Position numbers and translations under genes: made by a program
The notes under the pieces: generated by a model
Seen by the model: the letters and a program-made list of their open reading frames with translations, nothing else
Database searches by the model: none
Told to the model about the DNA's origin: nothing
Shown here: positions 6,404-11,902 of the stretch, piece by piece
Layout of the letters: every line of letters begins with the position of its first letter
Numbering within the stretch: position 1 is the first letter of the stretch
Source of the DNA: Planctomycetota bacterium
Lineage (GTDB): Bacteria > Planctomycetota > Phycisphaerae > UBA1845
DNA: 11,902 nucleotides
Assembly (NCBI GenBank): GCA_022566435.1
Contig: JADFIX010000037.1
Span: forward strand, 1 to 11,902
Reading direction: 5' to 3'

Positions 6404-7012
6404 CTAGATTCTGGGTGAAATGCAATCTATCAAACATTCAGCCACGTCTCGCAGGACGGCCAGCGGTGGTTGGTCGGCGTTGACCCGGGCCACCAATTTC
6501 TTCGGATACGCATCGAGCACGGGCGCGGTTTCTCGTTCGAATACTTCGATGCGGTTGAGGATGACTTCGCGATCGGCATCGTCCGGCCTGTCCGATTTGG
6601 CGGCACGTGCGATCAACCTCGCGACAAGCGCATCTTTATCTCTCATCACTAGATAGACGATGCGCTTGACTTCGATAATATCCTCTAGGAGCTTGACCTG
6701 TTCGGTCGTGCGCGGGATGCCGTCAAGAATGAGCGTGTGATAACCCAGGTCGATCTCGTCACGTTCGATCCTCTGGTTCACATGCCGATGAAAGACGCGA
6801 ATCGTCAACTCGTCCGGGACGAGTTGGCCCTTGGTCGAATAGGAAAGGAATTCCTGCCCGATGTCCGACTTCTTATCGAGTCCACGGAAAATATCGCCCA
6901 TGGCCAGATGAACCAGATTCGCCATCTGCCCGACAATCGCACCCTGCGTACCTTTTCCCGACCCGGGACCGCCGAATATCAAGACCGACGGATAGACGCT
7001 TGTTCGAGTCAC
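6404..7012 (-). CDS. Adenylate kinase family nucleoside monophosphate kinase
   Basis: The 202-residue protein transfers phosphate between ATP and a nucleoside monophosphate, most likely AMP, in the cytoplasm. The P-loop GGPGSGKGTQ is at 14-23. The NMP-binding part is GDIFRG (38-43, Arg42), then LVPDE (63-67) and LILDGIPRT (93-101, Arg100). The LID is short, without the four-Cys zinc site, and leads into RPDDADREVILNR (140-152). Two positions differ from canonical Adk: the STGD before the first helix reads AMGD, and DGFPR reads DGIPR. This matches a divergent adk-like group I associate with planctomycetes, so the symbol is withheld. The start is GTG at 7012, supported by a perfect AGGAGG (complement of 7018-7023) five bases upstream. 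It lies 184 bases after the PPIase gene on the same strand. Confidence 0.85.
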   Translation of the reverse strand: MTRTSVYPSVLIFGGPGSGKGTQGAIVGQMANLVHLAMGDIFRGLDKKSDIGQEFLSYSTKGQLVPDELTIRVFHRHVNQRIERDEIDLGYHTLILDGIPRTTEQVKLLEDIIEVKRIVYLVMRDKDALVARLIARAAKSDRPDDADREVILNRIEVFERETAPVLDAYPKKLVARVNADQPPLAVLRDVAECLIDCISPRI

Positions 7013-7017
7013 ACTGG

Positions 7018-7023
7018 CCTCCT
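7018..7023 (-). promoter_or_regulatory. Shine-Dalgarno that fixes the GTG start of the kinase gene
   Basis: AGGAGG on the minus strand is a full match to the anti-16S consensus, five bases before GTG at 7012. It is the best ribosome binding site in the window and decides the start at a non-ATG codon. Confidence 0.75.
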
Positions 7024-7196
7024 AGCTGATCAGACGACCTACGACCGTGGCCAACCGAATACTGACGGAGCGGCTCTTTCTCGTCGGTTCGCGCCACGCT
7101 TGCAATAATCGTGATGGTATCGCCGAGCGGGGCGGAATACCAGCCCGCGGCGGTGTGGACGACTAACCACTAATACTCGTGTTTGCGAACTCTCAT

Positions 7197-8300
7197 CTAC
7201 GACCCACGATCGGGATACGTCTTCTCGAAGGCCTCCCGCAAAATCGGATCGTTGATCTCGATCGAAGCCTCGTTGAAAAGCCGGTCACTAAGTTGCCGCA
7301 TTCCGGGTCCCGCAAGTTCGGCCCGTAGTTGTGCATCGAGCTCATCTCGAACCAGACGAAACTCGACCTCTTCCGGAGGTACGTGTCGTTCGAGCTTGAG
7401 TAAATGGTACCACTCGCCCACACGCATCGCACCCGAAATCCTCGATTCCGCGAGCCTTGCCGCCGCATTCCGAAAGGCCGCCGGAACGCGCTTATCGTCC
7501 AAAGAAAATGGATCGAGTAGCCCGCCGTCCGCGGCGCTTTGTGCATTTGCACTATATCGCTTCGCAAGATCTGCAAAGTCCGCACCCTTTTGCAATAGAT
7601 CCTGCACACGTGCCACTTCCGCCGGCGTTGCCATTTGAATGTGTCGCACCTGAATGCGTGGACCGTAACGATTGGCAAAGGCCGATCGTATTTGCGCCTC
7701 GCTGATCACCAATTCGGACTCCACTATTCGTCGAAGATAGGCATTTCGCCGCACGCCGAGCATGAATTCCTCACGCGAGACGCTCCGCCGGGCGAGAACC
7801 GTTTGAAGCAGTTCTTCGGCCTTTATTCGATCGAAGTCGCCCGCCATGACCGCGGCCAGAGGATTGGAGATCTGCTGCAACGCCAGGTCATACTCTCGGT
7901 CCAAGTCCGCTTGTCTCAAAGTCAATCCGCGATCGGAGGCCAATCGCTCCGCCGCATCGAGCACGGCGAGCTGTTCCAGAACGGCCGGACCTCGAGATTT
8001 GAGCAGAAAATACAAGACCCGATGCCGAGGAATGGCCGCACCATTCACCACGGCGATGGTGGAAGTTCGGGACTCCGCTTGCCTGGAAGGCGGCGTCATC
8101 GGGTGCCGAGGCGAGAGTTTCGGAGATTCCGGCGTCGTATCCGGGGCTTCGTCGGATCGGACACTGGCGGTCGCGTGGTCGTTCCAGTCGGATGCCATCG
8201 ACGGATGCTGTGTTCGATGGTTTGCCGCGCATCCGGCCGAGACGATGACGGAAAGAACGGTGACCCAAGCCCTACCTCGTTCAAACGTGAATATATTCAC
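7197..8300 (-). CDS. Parvulin-type peptidyl-prolyl isomerase, lipoprotein
   Basis: The protein resembles the PrsA/SurA/PpiC group, which assists folding of exported proteins. With GTG at 8300 it has 367 residues and opens with a short basic n-region, a hydrophobic stretch (WVTVLSVIV) and the lipobox-like SAGC (Cys24), predicting lipid anchoring in the envelope. A Ser/Pro/Thr-rich linker follows. Then comes a SurA-like helical N domain from about residue 75, with AVVNGAAIPRHRV and a long helix set. A parvulin domain spans about 216-306 (QVRHIQMATPAEVARV, FADLAKRYSANAQSAADGGLLD, GEWYHLLKLE), followed by a helical tail. A TTG at 8342 would give 381 residues but adds a prefix that spoils the signal peptide and has no ribosome site. 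It is divergent from the hydrolase gene at 8515. Confidence 0.85.
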   Translation of the reverse strand: MNIFTFERGRAWVTVLSVIVSAGCAANHRTQHPSMASDWNDHATASVRSDEAPDTTPESPKLSPRHPMTPPSRQAESRTSTIAVVNGAAIPRHRVLYFLLKSRGPAVLEQLAVLDAAERLASDRGLTLRQADLDREYDLALQQISNPLAAVMAGDFDRIKAEELLQTVLARRSVSREEFMLGVRRNAYLRRIVESELVISEAQIRSAFANRYGPRIQVRHIQMATPAEVARVQDLLQKGADFADLAKRYSANAQSAADGGLLDPFSLDDKRVPAAFRNAAARLAESRISGAMRVGEWYHLLKLERHVPPEEVEFRLVRDELDAQLRAELAGPGMRQLSDRLFNEASIEINDPILREAFEKTYPDRGS

Positions 8301-8514
8301 AGAATCACCGGTGATCGTTCCTGCTTGCGTCCTGCCGAGCAATCGACGTTAGTCGGTCCGCACGAAACGGTCAATTTTGCGCCGCAGGGGGGTTCTACGA
8401 AACCCTTACTGGCACAAAGCCATCGCGCCCCTAAGATAGATCGACTTTCAACAGCAGGACGGCAGGCGAGGCCGTGGCGGCGGCTGAGGCCATGCCGGCG
8501 GGTGACCGTTTGCG

Positions 8515-9303
8515 ATGAATACTCAAAAACCACGCATCGAGGCGGTCGTACTCGGATCGGGTACGTCGCACGGCGTTCCTATGATCGGCTGCGATTGCCC
8601 CGTCTGTACGTCGACCGACGCCCGCGACAAGCGCACGCGCCCCAGTCTCTGGATTCGCGTCGGAACCACGCATTTGCTGGTCGACACGGCTCCTGAATTG
8701 CGCTTGCAGTGCGTGGCCAACGGAATCAATTGCGTCGATGCGGTGCTGTTTACCCACCACCACGCCGACCACGTCACCGGTCTTGACGATCTTCGGCGAT
8801 TCAACTGGTTGATGAAAAAACCGATGCCTTGTTACGGCACGACCAGAACGATCGACAGTTTGGCCAACATGTTCTCGTACGCCTTTCGTCAGGCGCACGA
8901 CTCGCCCCACAGCCGACCGGAGCTGGCCCTTCATCGCATCGACGAGAACCCGTTTGAGATCGGAGAGACGAAGATCACGCCGATTCCCATGCTGCACGGA
9001 AAGCTTCCCGTGTTAGGCTATCGTTTTGGTCCGCTTGCCTACTGTACGGACTGCTCGTTTATTCCGGACGAATCGTTCGCCAAGCTCGAAGGAATCGACG
9101 TGCTCGTTCTGGATGCCCTCCGCCGAACGCCCCATCCGGCGCATTTCAATCTGGAACAAGCAATCGAAGCCGCGCGGCGTATCGGAGCGGCACGTACCTA
9201 TTTCACGCACATCACCCATCAGCTCGGCCACGAAGCGACGAACGCCGAACTACCGGACGGTATGGCGCTGGCCCACGACGGGTTGCGCATCGAATTGCCG
9301 TGA
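8515..9303 (+). CDS. PhnP-like metallo-beta-lactamase-fold hydrolase
   Basis: The 262-residue cytoplasmic protein has the metal-binding motif HHHADH (His81, His83, Asp85, His86), then His161 in PMLHG, Asp179 in YCTDCSF and a terminal THITHQLGH (His232/His235). The N-terminus carries GSGTSHGVPMIGCDCPVC, whose Cys26, Cys28 and Cys31 match the structural zinc site that distinguishes PhnP-like phosphodiesterases. PhnP hydrolyses cyclic ribose phosphates in phosphonate breakdown. No phn gene is nearby, so the substrate here is open, and many planctomycete homologues are named only as MBL-fold hydrolases. Length fits the family. The start is ATG at 8515, with a weak GGGTGA about nine bases upstream. 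It is divergent from the PPIase, with a 172-base gap if the TTG start of that gene is used and 214 bases if the GTG is used. Confidence 0.9.
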   Translation: MNTQKPRIEAVVLGSGTSHGVPMIGCDCPVCTSTDARDKRTRPSLWIRVGTTHLLVDTAPELRLQCVANGINCVDAVLFTHHHADHVTGLDDLRRFNWLMKKPMPCYGTTRTIDSLANMFSYAFRQAHDSPHSRPELALHRIDENPFEIGETKITPIPMLHGKLPVLGYRFGPLAYCTDCSFIPDESFAKLEGIDVLVLDALRRTPHPAHFNLEQAIEAARRIGAARTYFTHITHQLGHEATNAELPDGMALAHDGLRIELP

Positions 9304-9578
9304 CCGGCGGAAGGTGCGGAATCGGGTCCACTCTCCGACGAATCAGCACGGACGGCGGAAGAATCGTGGAGTTTTCGTACTTCTATAGATCGATTCGGTT
9401 CGTCGTGGCACGGCGGGTGCCAGTCGCCTCAACGAACTCTTTCACTTGTGCGATCGCAAAACAAAACTGGAAGGGTGATTCGTTTGACCACTGCTGAAAA
9501 CATCTTTCGAAAGAACCAAATGCCTATTGATGAAGTGTTTTCGTTTTTTCCTCGATCCGGCTCCGCGGTCATTTCTTG

Positions 9579-9708
9579 GTCCCGGAGGGACTCGGGCACT
9601 TAGCCACGGGCGTGAGCCCGTGGAACCAAGACACGGCAAACACACAAGCCCCGGAGGGGCGACGGAGGTCCGTCGTGCCGGGTGCCACTGGCGGCTCGCC
9701 CGCCAGTG
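9579..9708. repeat. Array of five short inverted repeats (hairpin-rich intergenic repeat unit)
   Basis: Five perfect inverted repeats follow one another. GTCCC-GGA-GGGAC is at 9579-9591. CCACGGGC-GTGA-GCCCGTGG is at 9604-9623. GCCCC-GGA-GGGGC is at 9648-9660. GACGGA-GG-TCCGTC is at 9661-9674. CACTGGCGG-CTCGC-CCGCCAGTG is at 9686-9708. Two share a GGA loop. I recall very similar strings scattered between genes in planctomycete genomes, so this is probably one copy of a dispersed element. No open frame in it looks coding. Confidence 0.75.
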
Positions 9709-9810
9709 CCTTTCTAGCGATGTATCGCGCGTCCCCCGACGAACCTTCTTCATGCTCTTCTCCGCGCGCTCGCCCTCACCTCAGTCGCCCCGTCGCTTTT
9801 TCTTCCCCTT

Positions 9811-9842
9811 CGTCGCTACGTCGCTATGTCGCTACGTCGCTT
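9811..9842 (+). repeat. 8-bp tandem repeat, four copies
   Basis: The unit CGTCGCTA occurs at 9811, 9819, 9827 (TGTCGCTA) and 9835 (CGTCGCTT), so two units are perfect and two carry one change each. It sits in a pyrimidine-rich tract without genes. Copy-number change by slippage is plausible. Confidence 0.8.
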
Positions 9843-9969
9843 CTGCCTCTGCCCCTGGACGTACGCGGCACAGACGGCCATAATCACTCTGTCGTATGAT
9901 TGAAGAAGAAATCGGCGGCGGGCGAAGCGCCAGGAGCCTGCTCACGACAAGAAAGAATTCTTCCTGGCT

Positions 9970-9991
9970 CGTTTTCCGTTCGTTTTCCGTT
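9970..9991 (+). repeat. 11-bp tandem duplication
   Basis: CGTTTTCCGTT is repeated exactly at 9970-9980 and 9981-9991, upstream of the protease gene. It could be slippage or a doubled regulator site; nothing in the sequence decides between these. Confidence 0.6.
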
Positions 9992-10034
9992 CTGTGGTGA
10001 GTGGACTGATTGTGCAATCTATCGCCCAAGTGCC

Positions 10035-10038
10035 GGAG
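10035..10038 (+). promoter_or_regulatory. Shine-Dalgarno of the S41 protease gene
   Basis: GGAG ends nine bases before ATG at 10048. Together with the signal peptide that follows, it supports this start. Confidence 0.5.
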
Positions 10039-10047
10039 TCCTTACTG

Positions 10048-11902
10048 ATGAAACGCAACTTTCGAATCGGTGGTGCGGCCCTCGTAGCGTTCCTTTCCTG
10101 TTTGAACCCGACCCAGGCGAATTCAGAGGGAAGAGCTCCCGCCAACTTGGACTTTGAGAACGGAACAGTGGGTGACGCGCCGCCTGGATGGTTGGTGGAC
10201 CCCTCAGGACCCGGCTACAGCGCGGTGCTGACCGAGGAGGGCGTCAAGAGTGGTAAGCAATGTGTCGTGCTGACGCGGTCGGCCGGCGCGGACAGCCCCG
10301 TCGGCAACCTGATGCAGTCAGTCGACGCGGCGCCATACCACGGAAAGATCGTGCGATATAGGGCGGCCGTTCGAACCAGTGTGTCCCATCCGCTCCGCGT
10401 ACAGCTCTGGATGCGGGTCGATCGGCCAGATGGGACGGGGGGCTTCTTCGATAACATGAACGATCGTCCGATCACTGCCGATCACTGGCAGTCGTTCGAA
10501 ATTGTAGGGGAGGTCGCGGACGACGCGAAGGACATCAAGATCGGCGTATTTGTGATGGGCGAAGGTCAGGCGTGGATTGATGATGTCTCCTTGGAGATCG
10601 TAGGCGATTTCGTCCAGGCCTCCGAGCCACCGCGGCCGCTGGTGGGGCGGTCGCTCGACATCTTGGTCGCCTTCACGAAGCTGCTAGGCTATGTCCGCTA
10701 CTTCCACCCCAGCGACGAGGCCGCGGCCACCGACTGGGATCAATTCTCCATCGCAGGCGTGCGCCGGGTGGAGGGTGCTAGCAGCCCGGCAGACCTGGTC
10801 CGCATTCTCAAGGAGCTGTTCCGGCCCGTAGCGCCGGCGGTGCACGTTTTTCCGACGCGGGAGCGGCCGGAGGCTTCCGCGAGCCCGGCTCCGCCGACCG
10901 ATGCGTCAGCCTGCAAGGTCATTACGTGGCGCCACTTTGGGGTCGGCACGGGCTCCACACGGTCCATCTACACGAGCGAGCGCGAGGACGCGAGCGAGCC
11001 TTGGTACGTGGGAGACGGCGCCGGCGGAATTACCTTCAACCTGGATGCCGGTCCCTACCGGGGTAAACGGATCCGCCTTCGCGCCGCCGTGCGTGCCGAG
11101 GTCGCAGGGAAGAACAGCCAGGCTCAACTCGAGTTCATCGTATCACGACCGAGATACCAGACCGGTTTCATGGACGACATGGCCGATCGGCCAATCACCT
11201 CCGACGAATGGCAGGAAATCGTAATCATCGGCAGAGTGGATGACGATGCCACACTGTTGAACTTCGGGGCCCACTTGGTGGGAGAGGGTCGTGTGTGGGT
11301 GGACGAACTCACGATAGAGCTTGTAGGGGACGCCGACCCGCCTAGTGCGGAGATGATCCTACGTACTGACTTCGAGCGCGGCGATATAGACGCGGCGCTT
11401 GCAGGCTGGGTCCTCGCCGACGAGTCGCGACGGGAAGGATACTCGATCAGCGTGACCAAGGATCGACCTTATAGCGGTCGGCGCTGCTTGCTCCTCGACG
11501 GCACCAACTTGCGGAAGAAACAGGTTCCAAAGCCGGGTGAACCGTTTATTGCGGAACTTGGCGGAGGTGTCTCTTGCGCCGTGCCGATGGCGCTTTGGGC
11601 CACCGAAAGCGGCACACTTCCCGCTGCGAAAGCAGAGCAGGACTCCTCGGCGTCCGCGGATACCCAGGTGCCTCGGCCTTCTGGTGGCGACCGAGCAACG
11701 AGGCTAGCGGCGGTTGGCTTGGCATGGAATGTCTTTCAGCATTTTTATCCATATTTCGATGTCGTGCATGCGGATTGGCCGGCCGAGTTGCGGCGGGCCC
11801 TGACGGCCGCAGCAAACGATTCCGACGAACGTGCGTTTCTCGACACGCTAAGGCGACTCGTCGCGGCGTTGCACGACGGCCACGGACGCGTGTATGGCAT
11901 GG
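10048..11902 (+). CDS. Secreted S41-family (tail-specific-like) peptidase with sandwich domains, N-terminal part
   Basis: The frame is open from ATG 10048 to the window end (618 codons) without a stop. Residues 1-24 form a signal peptide: basic MKRNFRIGG, a hydrophobic core, and likely cleavage after TQA. Residues 33-186 are a beta-sandwich, carbohydrate-binding-like module (NLDFENGTVGDAPPGW at its start, GEGQAWIDDVSLEIVG at its end). Residues 201-270 are an S41 N-terminal helical segment (LLGYVRYFHPSDE). Residues 289-428 are a second sandwich (RPITSDEWQ, GEGRVWVDELTIELVG). A third, diverged copy starts near 436 (TDFERGDIDAALAGW) and leads to ELGGGVSCAVPMALW. Residues 556-618 are another S41 helical segment, WNVFQHFYPYFDV, ending with HDGHG (609-613), the sequence that precedes the PDZ and Ser/Lys catalytic domain in this family. 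That catalytic domain lies outside the window, so activity is inferred. It is probably extracytoplasmic. Confidence 0.85.
   Translation, partial: MKRNFRIGGAALVAFLSCLNPTQANSEGRAPANLDFENGTVGDAPPGWLVDPSGPGYSAVLTEEGVKSGKQCVVLTRSAGADSPVGNLMQSVDAAPYHGKIVRYRAAVRTSVSHPLRVQLWMRVDRPDGTGGFFDNMNDRPITADHWQSFEIVGEVADDAKDIKIGVFVMGEGQAWIDDVSLEIVGDFVQASEPPRPLVGRSLDILVAFTKLLGYVRYFHPSDEAAATDWDQFSIAGVRRVEGASSPADLVRILKELFRPVAPAVHVFPTRERPEASASPAPPTDASACKVITWRHFGVGTGSTRSIYTSEREDASEPWYVGDGAGGITFNLDAGPYRGKRIRLRAAVRAEVAGKNSQAQLEFIVSRPRYQTGFMDDMADRPITSDEWQEIVIIGRVDDDATLLNFGAHLVGEGRVWVDELTIELVGDADPPSAEMILRTDFERGDIDAALAGWVLADESRREGYSISVTKDRPYSGRRCLLLDGTNLRKKQVPKPGEPFIAELGGGVSCAVPMALWATESGTLPAAKAEQDSSASADTQVPRPSGGDRATRLAAVGLAWNVFQHFYPYFDVVHADWPAELRRALTAAANDSDERAFLDTLRRLVAALHDGHGRVYGM

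Larger units (their letters stand above)
9304..10047 (+). other. Long intergenic region with clustered repeats
   Basis: I support no gene here. Open frames crossing 9527-9899 are built from palindromic and low-complexity sequence and show no protein family resemblance. 9304-9570 shows nothing recognisable. 9579-9708 is a dense set of inverted repeats. 9735-9860 is pyrimidine-rich with an 8-bp tandem repeat. 9970-9991 is an 11-bp tandem duplication. The last stretch carries the ribosome site for the protease gene. Confidence 0.6.

Noticed and set aside
7635..8696. Open frame of 353 codons on the plus strand
   Set aside because: It lies opposite the PPIase gene and runs into the MBL hydrolase in another frame. 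Its sequence is Arg/His-rich without any family motif, as expected of an antisense shadow.
9579..9708. Possible CRISPR array
   Set aside because: The inverted repeats differ from one another and there are no equal-length repeats with unique spacers; no cas gene is in the window.
9527..9899. Overlapping open frames in the repeat region that could be called hypothetical genes
   Set aside because: They are made of the inverted repeats and pyrimidine-rich low-complexity sequence. Frames of this type recur wherever the repeat occurs and have no ribosome site.

Overview
The window looks like a fragment of a Planctomycetota chromosome or metagenome contig, roughly 58-60% G+C by eye. This rests on protein resemblance, not a search. 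The flagellin, the type-2 orotidine-phosphate decarboxylase, the short-LID kinase with a DGIPR motif, the S41 protease with repeated sandwich domains, and the hairpin-rich intergenic repeat all recall planctomycete genomes.

Layout. 1-475 (-) is the 5' part of rsgA, a ribosome-assembly GTPase, cut by the window edge. 663-1631 (+) is pyrF, divergent from rsgA. 1937-3409 (+) is a complete flagellin gene standing alone, closed by a strong hairpin terminator at 3472-3502. 3503-5400 is a scrap zone: a dead ISAs1-family transposase (premature TAG, internal deletion, changed frame), whose right end abuts the last third of a metal-transport P1B-type ATPase; then, on the minus strand, a PIN-like nuclease of doubtful N-terminus; then the first 39 codons of a flavodoxin-fold NAD(P)H oxidoreductase. 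5432-8300 (-) is a better preserved block, transcribed in the order PPIase lipoprotein, adenylate-kinase-like enzyme, small conserved unknown protein, larger unknown protein. 8515-9303 (+) is a PhnP-like metallo-beta-lactamase-fold hydrolase, divergent from the PPIase. 9304-10047 has no gene that I can support but holds a compact array of five inverted repeats, an 8-bp tandem repeat and an 11-bp tandem duplication. 10048-11902 (+) is the start of a large secreted S41-family protease, open at the window end.

How the genes work together. There is no single pathway here: housekeeping genes (ribosome maturation, pyrimidine synthesis, nucleotide balance, envelope protein folding) are mixed with motility and secreted proteolysis. 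I did not find a convincing new multi-gene system. The least explained items are the intergenic hairpin array, the overlapping-signal pair of unknown genes at 5432-6334, and the IS/ATPase junction.
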